From Noviherbaspirillum aerium (GTDB lineage: Bacteria; Pseudomonadota; Gammaproteobacteria; Burkholderiales; Burkholderiaceae_D): a stretch of 64,000 nt of DNA. The stretch covers positions 186,001 to 250,000 of the forward strand of contig NZ_VFAH01000005.1 in assembly GCF_008929045.1 (NCBI RefSeq), given 5' to 3'. Shown in pieces: positions 37,914 to 51,169 of this stretch (its first letter is position 1; every line of letters begins with the position of its first letter). The position numbers and the translations under genes are program-made. The notes under the pieces were generated by a model that saw only the letters and a list, made by a program, of their open reading frames with translations, ran no database searches and was not told where the DNA came from.

Positions 37914-39638
37914 ATGAGAGTGAAACTGACAGCAATAGCGGCTGCGGCGATGCTGGCATCGGGCGCATCCTGGGCCGACATGAAGGCGGCCGAAAAATGG
38001 GTGGACCAGGAATTCCAGCCATCCACGCTGAGCAAGCAGCAGCAGCTCGAAGAGATGAAGTGGTTCATTGCCGCCGCCGAGAAGCTCAAGGCCAAGGGCG
38101 TCAAGGAAATCAACGTGGTGTCGGAAACCATCGATACCCACGTCTACGAATCCAAGACGCTGGCCAAGGCCTTCACCGAGATCACCGGCATCACCGTCAA
38201 GCACGACCTGATCCAGGAAGGCGACGTCGTGGAAAAGCTGCAGACCTCGATGCAGTCGGGCAAGAGCATCTACGACGGCTGGATTTCCGATTCCGACCTG
38301 ATCGGCACCCATTACCGCTATGGCGCGATCGAGCCCCTGTCCGACTACATGAGCGGCAAGGGCAAGGACTTCACCAATCCCAATCTCGACCTCAAGGATT
38401 TCATCGGCACCAGCTTCACCACCGCGCCCGACGGCAAGCTCTACCAGCTGCCCGACCAGCAGTTCGCCAATCTCTACTGGTTCCGCGCCGACTGGTTCGA
38501 GCGCCAGGACCTGAAGGACAAGTTCAAGGCCAAGTACGGCTACGACCTCGGCGTGCCGGTCAACTGGTCGGCCTATGAGGACATTGCCAATTTCTTTACC
38601 AACGACGTCAAGGAAATCGACGGCAAGAAGGTCTACGGCCACATGGACTACGGCAAGAAGGATCCGTCGCTCGGCTGGCGCTTCACCGATGCCTGGCTGT
38701 CGATGGCCGGCACCGCCGACAAGGGCATTCCCAACGGCCAGCCGGTCGACGAATGGGGCATCCGCGTCGCCAACGACAAGTGCACGCCGGTCGGCGCCTC
38801 GGTCGCGCGCGGCGGCGCCACCAATTCTCCGGCGGCCGTGTATGCGCTGACCAAGTATGTCGACTGGATGAAGAAGTACGCGCCGCCGCAGGCCAACGGC
38901 ATGACCTTCTCCGAAGCCGGCCCGGTGCCGGGGCAGGGCGAGATCGCGCAGCAGATCTTCTGGTACACCGCCTTCACCGCGCCGATGACCAAGGCCGCCG
39001 CCGTCATCAACCAGGACGGCACGCCGAAATGGCGCATGGCGCCCGGCCCGCACGGCCCGTACTGGAAGGAAGGCATGCAGAACGGCTACCAGGACGTCGG
39101 TTCCTGGACCTTCTTCAAGTCGACGCCGGACGACCGCAAGGCGGCCGCATGGCTGTATGCGCAGTTCGTCAATGCCAAGACCACGTCGCTGAAGAAGTCC
39201 ATCGTCGGCGTCACCTTCGTGCGCGACTCCGATATCCGCCATGAATACTTCACCAAGAATGCGGCGAAGTACGGCGGCCTGATCGAGTTCTACCGCAGCC
39301 CGGCGCGGGTAGCATGGACACCGACCGGCACCAACGTGCCCGATTATCCGAAGCTGGCGCAGCTGTGGTGGAAGAATGTCGCCACCGCGGTCACCGGCGA
39401 GAGGACGCCGCAGGCCGCGATGGATACCCTGGCCGATGAAATGGACCAGGTGATGTCGCGCCTGGAACGCGCGGGCATGAAGAACTGCGCGCCGAAGCTC
39501 AATCCGAAAGGCGATCCGAACAAGTACCTGTCCGACACCGGCGCGCCGTGGAAGAAGCTGGCCAATGAAAAGCCGAAAGGCGAAACCATTGCCTACGACA
39601 AGCTGCTGCAGGCCTGGAAGGAAGGCCGCGTGAAGTAA
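37914..39638 (+). CDS. glpV: Glycerol ABC transporter periplasmic substrate-binding protein GlpV
   Basis: A 574-residue family 1 solute-binding protein, unusually long for sugar binders but normal for GlpV. Residues 1-21 are a Sec signal ([21 protein letters not shown], cleaved before DMKAAEK). The ATG at 37914 has GAGGTGGAG upstream, which is better than the earlier in-frame ATG at 37872. A perfect hairpin follows the stop, as often seen after abundant binding proteins. With two ATPases and two permeases it completes the transporter. Confidence 0.9.
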   Translation: MRVKLTAIAAAAMLASGASWADMKAAEKWVDQEFQPSTLSKQQQLEEMKWFIAAAEKLKAKGVKEINVVSETIDTHVYESKTLAKAFTEITGITVKHDLIQEGDVVEKLQTSMQSGKSIYDGWISDSDLIGTHYRYGAIEPLSDYMSGKGKDFTNPNLDLKDFIGTSFTTAPDGKLYQLPDQQFANLYWFRADWFERQDLKDKFKAKYGYDLGVPVNWSAYEDIANFFTNDVKEIDGKKVYGHMDYGKKDPSLGWRFTDAWLSMAGTADKGIPNGQPVDEWGIRVANDKCTPVGASVARGGATNSPAAVYALTKYVDWMKKYAPPQANGMTFSEAGPVPGQGEIAQQIFWYTAFTAPMTKAAAVINQDGTPKWRMAPGPHGPYWKEGMQNGYQDVGSWTFFKSTPDDRKAAAWLYAQFVNAKTTSLKKSIVGVTFVRDSDIRHEYFTKNAAKYGGLIEFYRSPARVAWTPTGTNVPDYPKLAQLWWKNVATAVTGERTPQAAMDTLADEMDQVMSRLERAGMKNCAPKLNPKGDPNKYLSDTGAPWKKLANEKPKGETIAYDKLLQAWKEGRVK

Positions 39639-39652
39639 TATCATGCTGGTTG

Positions 39653-39684
39653 ATGGCAGGCGCGGCGCAGGCTGCGCCTGCCAT
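39653..39684 (+). other. Intercistronic hairpin between glpV and glpK
   Basis: ATGGCAGGCGC (39653-39663) pairs perfectly with GCGCCTGCCAT (39674-39684) around a 10-base loop. TTTT follows only 6 bases later. It is likely to protect the glpV message from 3' decay or to reduce read-through into glpK. Confidence 0.7.
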
Positions 39685-39754
39685 TCGGGTTTTCCGTCGT
39701 TTCGCAATCAGCAGCAAGCAGCAATTGGATTGGCATCATCATGGAGTGCGTCCG

Positions 39755-41239
<1,485 letters not shown>

Positions 41240-41241
41240 GT

Positions 41242-41262
41242 TTGCCTGACTTCGTCAGGCAA
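41242..41262 (+). terminator. Possible terminator after glpK
   Basis: TTGCCTGAC (41242-41250) pairs with GTCAGGCAA (41254-41262) with a 3-base loop; TATATTTG follows. The stem is good but the T-tract is poor. A second smaller hairpin (GTAAGCC 41301-41307 with GGCTTAC 41314-41320) lies downstream. Confidence 0.5.
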
Positions 41263-41326
41263 TATATTTGCAAGCTTGCCAGGAAGTACTTTAGCGTGGT
41301 GTAAGCCCAACATGGCTTACATCCCT

Positions 41327-41358
41327 TAACAACTGACCCATGGGTAAGTTGTTATACT
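41327..41358 (+). promoter_or_regulatory. Palindrome and -10 box immediately upstream of lpxC
   Basis: A 28-bp palindrome without a loop (TAACAACTGACCCA, 41327-41340, with TGGGTAAGTTGTTA, 41341-41354) has one mismatch. It overlaps TATACT at 41353-41358. That -10 box ends only 6 bases before the lpxC ATG, and no SD is visible, so a leaderless transcript is possible. The -35 is weak. Confidence 0.5.
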
Positions 41359-41364
41359 TCCACA

Positions 41365-42300
41365 ATGCTCAAACAAAGAACCGTCAAACAACTCGTCAAA
41401 ACCACTGGCGTCGGGCTGCATTCCGGCACCAAGGTCGAGCTTACCCTGCGTCCCGCCGCGCCGGACACCGGTATCGTGTTCCGCCGCGTCGACCTGACTC
41501 CGCCGGTCGACCTGCCCGCGAGCGCCACCGGCGTCGGCGATACCCGCATGGCTTCCGTGCTGGATCGTGACGGGGCAAGGGTGTCGACGGTCGAGCATCT
41601 GATGTCGGCCTGTGCCGGTCTCGGCATCGACAATCTGTATGTCGATGTCACCGCCGAAGAAATTCCGATCATGGACGGCTCGGCCGCCTCCTTTGTCTTT
41701 CTCCTGCAGCAGGCCGGATTGCAGGAACAGAATGTTCCCAAGAAATTCATTCGCGTGAAGAAGCCGGTTGAAGTCCGCGAAGGCAAGGGCGCCCAGGAGA
41801 AATGGGCCCGTCTTGAGCCGTACGACGGTTTCCGCCTGAAGTTCTTCATCGAATTCAACCATCCCGCCGTCGATGTCACCGGGCAGTACGCGGAAGTCGA
41901 TTTCGAAGCGGAATCCTATGTCAAGGAAATCGCCCGTGCGCGCACCTTCGGTTTCATGCAGGATGTCGAGACGCTGCGCGGCATGGGGCTGGCCCGCGGC
42001 GGTTCGCTGGAGAACGCGATCGTGATGGACGAGTACCGCATCCTGAATGCCGACGGTCTCCGGTATGACAATGAATTCGTGCGGCACAAGATCCTCGACG
42101 CCATCGGCGACCTGTACCTGGTCGGTCATCCGCTGCTGGCAAGCTACACCGCACACAAGTCCGGGCATACGCTCAACAATCTCTTGCTGCGGGAACTGCT
42201 GGCCCACCCCGACGCCTACGAGATCGTGACCTTTTCCTCAGCCGACGGCGCACCCCGCGCCTATGCGCAGCAGACGCGGCAGGAATGGGCTTTCAATTAA
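41365..42300 (+). CDS. lpxC: UDP-3-O-acyl-N-acetylglucosamine deacetylase LpxC
   Basis: The 311-residue zinc amidase catalyses the committed step of lipid A synthesis. The zinc-binding histidine of STVEHLMSA (His78), the central [10 protein letters not shown] segment, and [14 protein letters not shown] carrying the other ligands are all visible, as is the C-terminal HKSGHTLNN. Length matches the family (E. coli 305). It follows a palindrome and -10 box with no obvious ribosome site. Confidence 0.96.
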   Translation: MLKQRTVKQLVKTTGVGLHSGTKVELTLRPAAPDTGIVFRRVDLTPPVDLPASATGVGDTRMASVLDRDGARVSTVEHLMSACAGLGIDNLYVDVTAEEIPIMDGSAASFVFLLQQAGLQEQNVPKKFIRVKKPVEVREGKGAQEKWARLEPYDGFRLKFFIEFNHPAVDVTGQYAEVDFEAESYVKEIARARTFGFMQDVETLRGMGLARGGSLENAIVMDEYRILNADGLRYDNEFVRHKILDAIGDLYLVGHPLLASYTAHKSGHTLNNLLLRELLAHPDAYEIVTFSSADGAPRAYAQQTRQEWAFN

Positions 42301-42445
42301 TTTGCTGCAGCTGATGCCATAGTCATGCCGTGCGGTTAGCGCCCCATGTTTGAGGCGCTTGCCATGTCGCGTCGTCACGCCTTGTTCCAGCAGCAATCTG
42401 CCTCGGCCCTGACTAAGCCACCAGGCCGGTCAGGGCGAAAACGCT

Positions 42446-42958
42446 CTAGCGACTGCCGTGATGCCGCCTCACCATGGCATCCAGCGCCGCCTTCAAGGCT
42501 TCATTCTGCGGGGAATCGTCGAGCGATTCCTTCAGGTCGGCCAGCGCCGACAAGGCTTGCGAAGGCAGCTTTATCTGCTTGACCGGCCTTGGTCTTTCGA
42601 CAAGCTTTCTTACTTGCACTTTCAACCGTATTGCGCTAACCTGCCAGCCCCGCTGCAGCAGGGCTTCTTGCAACTTCGGCAATTGTTGCTTCAGCCTGGC
42701 GGCAAGTGCGGCGTTAGGTATCGAAAAAACAAGTTGTCCGGCGTCGAACTGCACTACCGAACAGACGTCAAATACCGCGGGAAGAATTGCCCTGCAATCC
42801 TGTTGCAGCGCAGCCATCCGTTTCACCGCAGGCAACAGCGCAGCCATCTTGTCGTCGGCGCGCAAATAATCAGTTATGCCTTGAGCGGTTCGCTTAGCCG
42901 AACCGCGAGTTGTTCTTGTGCCTGGCTGAAAATTGAGAAATGAGGGCGGGCGAGTCAT
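42446..42958 (-). CDS. dciA: DciA-family protein (DUF721), replicative helicase loader/operator
   Basis: The 170-residue protein contains the DUF721 core (about 45-110) with KRMAALQQDCRAILPA, LVFSIPNAALAARLKQQLP and the RLKVQV strand, followed by a basic, mostly disordered C-terminal tail. DciA proteins assist loading of DnaB helicase at oriC in bacteria that lack DnaC. The ATG at 42958 has AAGG 8 bases upstream; the frame extends further but overlaps the divergent gene. Its place between lpxC and secA is the usual one in Burkholderiales. Confidence 0.85.
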   Translation of the reverse strand: MTRPPSFLNFQPGTRTTRGSAKRTAQGITDYLRADDKMAALLPAVKRMAALQQDCRAILPAVFDVCSVVQFDAGQLVFSIPNAALAARLKQQLPKLQEALLQRGWQVSAIRLKVQVRKLVERPRPVKQIKLPSQALSALADLKESLDDSPQNEALKAALDAMVRRHHGSR

Positions 42959-43010
42959 GCCCGGAACCTTATCACACCTCATCCATGATGGACGAATCGC
43001 AGGAGTCGTA

Positions 43011-43964
43011 ATGCAAATTATCCTGTTGCACCCGCGCTTTAATGCCAAGTCTGTCACGCTTACCCATTGGCATCTGATCCTCGCAGCGCTGGCTTTCCTC
43101 ATTGCCGTCATCGCATCGGCCTCGCTTCTCTACTATTTCACCTTCCGCCACGCCACCGAACTCAATATCCCGCTCGTGCGCGAAGCACTCGCATCCGCTA
43201 CCCAGGATGACACCGACAAGAAAGACAGGTATGTCAGGGAGAACCTGACCGCCATGGCAATGAAGCTGGGCGAGATGCAGGCGCAATTGATGCGTCTCGA
43301 CGCGCTGGGAGAACGGGTGCAGGGACTTGCGGGGGTCAAGCCGCAGGAATTCAATTTCAAGGAATTGCCGGGACGAGGCGGTGCCGCGCCGTCGAGCCTC
43401 AAGCAGAAAAACCTGAGCATGAGCGAATTCCAGCAATTGCTGGAAGCCACCGCGAAGGATGTCGAACACCGTGCCGACTACATGAACGTGGTGGAAAGCA
43501 CTTTGATGAGCCAGAAGATCAAGTCCAAGCTGCTGCCGACCACGCAGCCGGTCAATGGCAGCTATAACGCTTCCGGCTTCGGCTGGCGCCTCGATCCCTT
43601 CAGCGGACGCAGCGCCTTCCACGAAGGCATTGATTTCGCCGCCGCGCCCGGCACACCCATTGTTGCCGCCGCCGGAGGTGTCGTGATCGCCGCGGAATAT
43701 CATCACCAATTCGGCAACATGCTGGAGATCGACCACGGCAACGACATGGTCACCCGCTATGCCCATGCATCCCGGCTGCACGTCAAGCTGGGCGATATCG
43801 TCAAGCGCGGCCAGCATGTGGCCGACATCGGTTCCACCGGCCGTTCGACGGGGGCGCATCTGCACTTCGAAGTCCTGGTCAAGGGGGTGCAGCAGGATCC
43901 CCACAAGTTTCTCGCTGCCGGGGCGGACCAGGCCAAGCTTGCCGCGCTGGCGGCGAAGAACTGA
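43011..43964 (+). CDS. M23 family metallopeptidase (LytM/NlpD-type cell wall hydrolase)
   Basis: The 317-residue protein has a short cytoplasmic start, one transmembrane segment (about 22-45) and a periplasmic helical region. A C-terminal M23 domain carries the zinc ligands His204/Asp208 (HEGIDFAA) and His283/His285 (HLHFE). All are present, so it is likely to be an active peptidoglycan endopeptidase rather than an activator. AGGAG precedes the ATG at 43011. It is divergent from dciA and upstream of secA, an arrangement common in Burkholderiales. Confidence 0.88.
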   Translation: MQIILLHPRFNAKSVTLTHWHLILAALAFLIAVIASASLLYYFTFRHATELNIPLVREALASATQDDTDKKDRYVRENLTAMAMKLGEMQAQLMRLDALGERVQGLAGVKPQEFNFKELPGRGGAAPSSLKQKNLSMSEFQQLLEATAKDVEHRADYMNVVESTLMSQKIKSKLLPTTQPVNGSYNASGFGWRLDPFSGRSAFHEGIDFAAAPGTPIVAAAGGVVIAAEYHHQFGNMLEIDHGNDMVTRYAHASRLHVKLGDIVKRGQHVADIGSTGRSTGAHLHFEVLVKGVQQDPHKFLAAGADQAKLAALAAKN

Positions 43965-44176
43965 GTCTTGCCGGCAGAGTGTTGAGGGGGCGCTATTGTT
44001 TCCTGAAGATCAATCCCCATGTTCCTCGCGAATGCATCGTCCGCATCTATCCGCAAGGCACTGATCATGGATCAAGCGAAGCTCTGCGGGCTGCATGATA
44101 GAATCCGCAATTTAGCCAAGGTTCGGACACTGCGAGCTTAATCCCGGGACTCGCGGGCCATTATCAGAATTCAAGC

Positions 44177-46942
<2,766 letters not shown>

Positions 46943-46980
46943 CAGTCGAACGCAAGACGCCTGCAAGAGAGGCGGGAAAT

Positions 46981-47012
46981 GAAAAAGGGACAGGGCAACC
47001 TGTCCCTTTTTC
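46981..47012. terminator. Terminator after secA
   Basis: GAAAAAGGGACAGG (46981-46994) pairs perfectly with CCTGTCCCTTTTTC (46999-47012) across a GCAA tetraloop. The stem ends in five T residues, a textbook terminator that could also work in the opposite direction. Confidence 0.93.
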
Positions 47013-47113
47013 ATTGCGGCGGAGTGCCCGCCTGTGCTGCATGCCGGCGCGATCTGAATGCACTGGCCCGGCATGGCCCTGCATGGTCAGGCGCATCAAG
47101 CGTCCGATGCGTT

Positions 47114-47119
47114 TACAAT
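47114..47119 (+). promoter_or_regulatory. -10 element, candidate argJ promoter
   Basis: TACAAT (47114-47119) lies 37 bases before the argJ ATG and after the secA terminator. No convincing -35 is seen. Confidence 0.4.
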
Positions 47120-47156
47120 ACCGCTCTTGTCCAATCGCCCCACGAGCAACTCCGCC

Positions 47157-48395
47157 ATGGCCGTCAATCTTCCGCTTCCCGTACCTGCCAATCTGAAACC
47201 CGTCGCCGGCATCGAGCTCGGTTATGCCGAAGCCGGCGTCCGCAAGACCAACCGCAAGGACCTGCTGGTAATACGCCTGGCGCCGACGGCAACCGTTGCC
47301 GGAGTCTTCACTAAAAACCGTTTCTGCGCGGCACCCGTGCAGGTTTGCAAGACCCATCTCGACAAGCTGGCTACATCCAGTGCGCCGATCCGCGCGCTGG
47401 TGATCAATACCGGCAATGCCAATGCCGGCACCGGCGAGTCCGGCCTTGCCAATGCCAATACCACCTGTGCCGCGCTGGCGGAACTGCTGGGTTGCGACGC
47501 GTCGCAGATCCTGCCGTTTTCCACCGGCGTCATCCTCGAGCCCTTGCCGGTCGACCGCATCAAGGCCGGCCTGCCGCAGGCGATTGCCAATCTCAAGGCC
47601 GACAACTGGTACAACGCCGCCGAGTCCATCATGACCACCGACACGCAGCCGAAGGCGGCATCGCGCACGGTGACCATCTCCGGCAAGAGCGTCACGCTGA
47701 CCGGCATCAGCAAGGGCGCGGGCATGATCAAGCCCAACATGGCGACCATGCTCGGCTACCTCGCGATGGATGCGAAAGTGCCGCAGCCGCTGCTCGAACG
47801 CATGGTCAGGGATGCGGCCGACAAGTCCTTCAACTGCATCACCATCGACGGCGACACCTCGACCAACGATTCCTTCATGCTGATCGCCACTGGCGCCGGC
47901 CAGCTCGAAGTCAGCGATGCCCAGTCGCCCGACTATGCGGAACTGTCGGCGGCGGTCACATCGATTTCCCAGGAGCTCGCGCAGATGATCGTGCGCGACG
48001 GCGAAGGCGCGACCAAGTTCATGACCATCACCGTGGAAGAGGGTGGCAGTGTCGAGGAGTGCCGCCAGATCGCATACTCGATCGGCCACTCGCCCCTGGT
48101 CAAGACGGCTTTCTATGCGTCCGATCCCAACCTCGGCCGCATTCTTGCCGCGATCGGCTATGCCGGCATCGGCGATCTCGATGTCAGCAAGATCAATCTC
48201 TACCTCGACGATGTCTGGGTCGCCAAGGACGGCGGGCGCAACCCCGACTACAAGGAAGAGGACGGCCAGCGCGTGATGAAGCAGAGCGAGATCACGATCC
48301 GCGTCAGGCTGGCCCGCGGCAGCGCTGCGGCCACCATCTGGACCTGCGACCTCTCGCATGACTACGTCAGCATCAATGCCGATTACCGTTCCTGA
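47157..48395 (+). CDS. argJ: Bifunctional ornithine acetyltransferase / N-acetylglutamate synthase ArgJ
   Basis: The 412-residue enzyme recycles the acetyl group in arginine synthesis. Self-cleavage occurs before the catalytic Thr197 in the PNMATML motif, giving alpha and beta chains. [13 protein letters not shown] and the [14 protein letters not shown] block are canonical. The ATG at 47157 is chosen from protein length and position 37 bases after the -10 box; the longer frame to 47058 starts before the promoter. Translation continues into the DUF815 gene after 8 bases. Confidence 0.95.
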   Translation: MAVNLPLPVPANLKPVAGIELGYAEAGVRKTNRKDLLVIRLAPTATVAGVFTKNRFCAAPVQVCKTHLDKLATSSAPIRALVINTGNANAGTGESGLANANTTCAALAELLGCDASQILPFSTGVILEPLPVDRIKAGLPQAIANLKADNWYNAAESIMTTDTQPKAASRTVTISGKSVTLTGISKGAGMIKPNMATMLGYLAMDAKVPQPLLERMVRDAADKSFNCITIDGDTSTNDSFMLIATGAGQLEVSDAQSPDYAELSAAVTSISQELAQMIVRDGEGATKFMTITVEEGGSVEECRQIAYSIGHSPLVKTAFYASDPNLGRILAAIGYAGIGDLDVSKINLYLDDVWVAKDGGRNPDYKEEDGQRVMKQSEITIRVRLARGSAAATIWTCDLSHDYVSINADYRS

Positions 48396-48403
48396 TTGAC
48401 TCC

Positions 48404-49279
48404 ATGACGCAACTCGACCAGTTCCTGACGCGCGCCGAAGCGCTGCTCGCCCGCATCGAAGCCTTTCTTCCGCAAGCCACCCCGGCGCCCGACTGGAGCG
48501 CGGCTACCGCCTTCCGCTGGCGCAAGCGGGGCGGCAAGGAAGCCCGAGGCTACCTGCAGCCGGTATCCCATCCGGCGCGCATCGCCCTGTCCGACCTGCA
48601 TAACATCGAAGCGCAGAAACAGCAGATCGAGCAGAACACCCGGCAATTCGTTGAAGGCCGTCCGGCCAATAATGTGCTGCTGACGGGTGCGCGCGGCACC
48701 GGCAAATCCTCGCTGATCAAGGCCTGCCTGAACCAGTTTTCCGACCAGGGCCTGCGCCTGATCGAAGTCGACAAGGACGACCTCAGCGACCTGCCCGATA
48801 TCGTCGACCTGGTGGCCTCGCGTCCGGAACGCTTCGTGATCTTCTGCGACGACCTGTCGTTCGAGGAAGGCGAGAGCGGCTACAAGGCGTTGAAGGTGGC
48901 GCTCGACGGCAGCATTGCCGCGCAGTCCGACAACGTGCTGATCTATGCGACATCGAACCGGCGCCACCTGCTGCCGGAGCGCATGTCCGACAATGCCGGC
49001 TATACCCATACCGAGGACGGTGACCTGCATCCTGGCGAAACGGTCGAGGAAAAGATTTCGCTGTCCGAGCGCTTTGGCCTGTGGGTGTCGTTCTATCCGT
49101 TCAAGCAGGACGATTATCTCGACATCGTGGCCCACTGGCTGCGCCACTTCGGCTGCGATGCGCAGCAGATCGAAGAGTCCCGCGGCGACGCACTGCGCTG
49201 GGCGCTGCAGCGCGGCTCCCGCTCCGGCCGCGTGGCCTTCCAATTCGCCCGCGATCATGCGGGCAAGACGGCGCGCTGA
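48404..49279 (+). CDS. DUF815 family AAA+ ATPase
   Basis: A 291-residue protein with Walker A GARGTGKSS (95-103) and Walker B-like FVIFCDDLSF near residue 150. The sensor-1 stretch NVLIYATSNRRHLLPE and the sequence FGLWVSFYPFKQDDYL are hallmarks of the widespread DUF815 family. Its function is not established. It is placed between argJ and mutT as in many Burkholderiales, and is probably translated from the same message. Confidence 0.88.
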   Translation: MTQLDQFLTRAEALLARIEAFLPQATPAPDWSAATAFRWRKRGGKEARGYLQPVSHPARIALSDLHNIEAQKQQIEQNTRQFVEGRPANNVLLTGARGTGKSSLIKACLNQFSDQGLRLIEVDKDDLSDLPDIVDLVASRPERFVIFCDDLSFEEGESGYKALKVALDGSIAAQSDNVLIYATSNRRHLLPERMSDNAGYTHTEDGDLHPGETVEEKISLSERFGLWVSFYPFKQDDYLDIVAHWLRHFGCDAQQIEESRGDALRWALQRGSRSGRVAFQFARDHAGKTAR

Positions 49280-49293
49280 ACGGCGTTGATCCC

Positions 49294-49701
49294 ATGACCG
49301 CCAAGTCCGCTTCCCCCATCGACGTCGCCGTCGGCATCCTGATGAAACCCAACGGCGACGTGCTGCTCGGCCAGCGCCCGGAGGGCAAGCCCTATTCGGG
49401 CTATTGGGAATTCCCCGGCGGCAAGGTCGAGCCGGATGAATCGATCCTGGAGGCGCTCAAGCGGGAATTCGTCGAGGAACTGGGCATCGAGGTGGTATCG
49501 GCCGAACCCTGGTGCGGCGTCGAACATGTCTACCCGCACGCGCATGTGCGCCTGCATTTCTACATCAGCCGCGAATGGAGAGGCGAGCCGCAAAGCCTGG
49601 AAGGACAAGCTTTCGCCTGGCAGGGCACGCTCGGCGTCGAGCCGCTGCTGCCCGCCACCATTCCTCTGATCGAATGGCTGGATCGGGTTCGTTACGCCTG
49701 A
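49294..49701 (+). CDS. mutT: MutT-type Nudix hydrolase (8-oxo-dGTP diphosphatase)
   Basis: A 135-residue Nudix enzyme. The Nudix box is perfect at residues 43-65 (GKVEPDE, then REFVEELGI with the metal-binding glutamates). Small size, the GYWEFPGGK lead-in and the FAWQ segment near the C terminus fit MutT, which cleans oxidised dGTP from the pool. The ATG at 49294 follows the DUF815 gene by 14 bases. Confidence 0.9.
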   Translation: MTAKSASPIDVAVGILMKPNGDVLLGQRPEGKPYSGYWEFPGGKVEPDESILEALKREFVEELGIEVVSAEPWCGVEHVYPHAHVRLHFYISREWRGEPQSLEGQAFAWQGTLGVEPLLPATIPLIEWLDRVRYA

Positions 49702-49722
49702 AGTCTCAACCGATGCAATGAG

Positions 49723-49827
49723 CGTATTGAATTCAATACGCTGTATGTATTCGTATACACATCCGTAAGCCTCTGAAATATAAGAAAAAATGTTATCGAA
49801 CGCCGGGTGTGTATCGAATTGTGTACG
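49723..49827 (+). promoter_or_regulatory. Three TyrR-box-like elements upstream of alr
   Basis: Three 18-bp sites share the form YGTA-N10-TACR: CGTATTGAATTCAATACG (49723-49740), TGTATGTATTCGTATACA (49742-49759) and TGTATCGAATTGTGTACG (49810-49827). The first lies within a 22-bp perfect palindrome (49721-49742). The known TyrR box is TGTAAA-N6-TTTACA, which has the same TGTA-N10-TACA frame. They lie roughly 100 to 185 bases upstream of the predicted sigma-54 start site, typical enhancer distances. Confidence 0.65.
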
Positions 49828-49889
49828 CCTGTTCTTCGCGTATGTACGGGTTCGTCCGTTAAGTCCTTGAATCCGCGAGGGTTTTTGCT

Positions 49890-49905
49890 TGGCACATATG
49901 TTGCT
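49890..49905 (+). promoter_or_regulatory. Sigma-54 (RpoN) promoter of alr
   Basis: TGGCAC (49890-49895), five bases, TTGCT (49901-49905). The invariant GG and GC are 10 bases apart, matching the -24/-12 consensus TGGCACG-N4-TTGCW at nearly every position. The predicted start is near 49915, giving a leader of about 50 bases to alr. Confidence 0.85.
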
Positions 49906-49967
49906 GAAATGCCTTCGACCGGTGCGGCTACTTTGCGCCATGGCCGGCATCTTCGGAGACAAAACCC

Positions 49968-51155
49968 ATGTCAGAGCAGGGAGCGTGCGCAGGCGCGGTC
50001 TTGACCATCGATCTCGGCGCGATAGCTGACAATTACCGGCTGCTGCGTCAGCGCTCGCCGCAAGCGGTATGCGGTGCGGCCGTCAAGGCGGATGCCTACG
50101 GACTGGGAGCAGATCGGGTTGCCACAGCACTGGCGAACGCGGGCTGCCGGCATTTCTTTGTCGCCCACCTTGACGAAGGCATCCAGCTCAGGCGGCATCT
50201 CCCGGCGCATGCTGAAATCTATGTCCTCCACGGCCAGTCTCCGGGCGCGGAGATGGAATGCGTTTACCATCGCCTGACGCCCGTACTCAACAGCACCAAC
50301 CAGATCGCAGATTGGCGCGCACTGGCGAGGCGGCTGGACCGCGCCCTGCCAGCCATCGTCCAGGTCGACAGCGGCATGTCGCGCCTCGGGCTTTCCGGAG
50401 CGGAAGTCGATGCGCTGCTGGACGATCCGGAAGGCTTGCATGGCGTCGAGTTGCGCTATCTGATGAGCCATCTGGCCTGTGCCGAAGCCCAGGATCACCC
50501 CATGAACGAGGCACAGCTGTCGGCCTTCGAAGCAGTGCGTGCCCGCTTTCCGGCCTGCAAGGCAAGCCTCGCCAATTCCTCGGGAATCTTTCTCGGCCCC
50601 CGCTACCACTTCGACCTGCTGCGGCCCGGCGCCGCCCTGTACGGCATCGCGCCCGTCGCCGGCGCGGCCAACCCGATGAAGCCGGTGGTGCGGCTGCAGG
50701 CGCGCGTCATCCAGACGCGCTTGATCGGAGCAGGGGATGCGGTCGGCTATGGCGCCACCTACAGGGCCGCTTCCACGCGGCGTCTTGCCACGCTGTCAGT
50801 CGGTTATGCGGACGGCTGGCTGCGTGCATTCAGCAATCGCGGGATCGTCATGGCGGGCGCGGCAAGCGTGCCCATCCTCGGCAGGGTGTCGATGGATACC
50901 TGCACGATCGATGTCACCGACGCCGACCCGGCCACAGTGCAGCCGGGCGCCCTGGTCGATCTGATTTCGCCGGCCCGGCCCATTGATGCCGTTGCCGCCG
51001 ATGCCGGCACGATTGCCTATGAAATCCTGACCAGCCTTGGCCGGCGCTATCACCGCCGCTATCTCGACGCCGAACCGCCGCGCACCACGCCGGTCGAGCG
51101 GCAAGCCGCCAAACTGCCACGGAATGTCACCGTATCGAATTCAACATATAACTGA
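49968..51155 (+). CDS. alr: Alanine racemase
   Basis: The 395-residue PLP enzyme interconverts L- and D-alanine. PLP lysine is Lys40 in [10 protein letters not shown]; the second catalytic base is Tyr261 in [17 protein letters not shown] and the N-terminal [16 protein letters not shown] are typical. Because it is followed 14 bases later by dadA, it is likely to be the catabolic (DadX-like) enzyme as well as a wall precursor source. GGAGA precedes the ATG. A sigma-54 promoter and TyrR-like boxes lie upstream. Confidence 0.94.
   Translation: MSEQGACAGAVLTIDLGAIADNYRLLRQRSPQAVCGAAVKADAYGLGADRVATALANAGCRHFFVAHLDEGIQLRRHLPAHAEIYVLHGQSPGAEMECVYHRLTPVLNSTNQIADWRALARRLDRALPAIVQVDSGMSRLGLSGAEVDALLDDPEGLHGVELRYLMSHLACAEAQDHPMNEAQLSAFEAVRARFPACKASLANSSGIFLGPRYHFDLLRPGAALYGIAPVAGAANPMKPVVRLQARVIQTRLIGAGDAVGYGATYRAASTRRLATLSVGYADGWLRAFSNRGIVMAGAASVPILGRVSMDTCTIDVTDADPATVQPGALVDLISPARPIDAVAADAGTIAYEILTSLGRRYHRRYLDAEPPRTTPVERQAAKLPRNVTVSNSTYN
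51131..51148 (+). promoter_or_regulatory. Fourth, weaker TyrR-box-like element before dadA
   Basis: CGTATCGAATTCAACATA lies in the last codons of alr, 21 bases upstream of the dadA GTG. It shares GTATCGAATT with the 49810 box, but its right half (CATA) is poor. It may be a second binding site or coincidence. Confidence 0.35.
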
Positions 51156-51169
51156 TTGGGAGAAGCATC

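Noticed and set aside
49721-49742. 22-bp perfect palindrome after mutT as a terminator
   Set aside because: The stem is AT-rich, has no loop or T-tract, and its core matches the spacing of two other boxes upstream of alr, so an operator reading is better.
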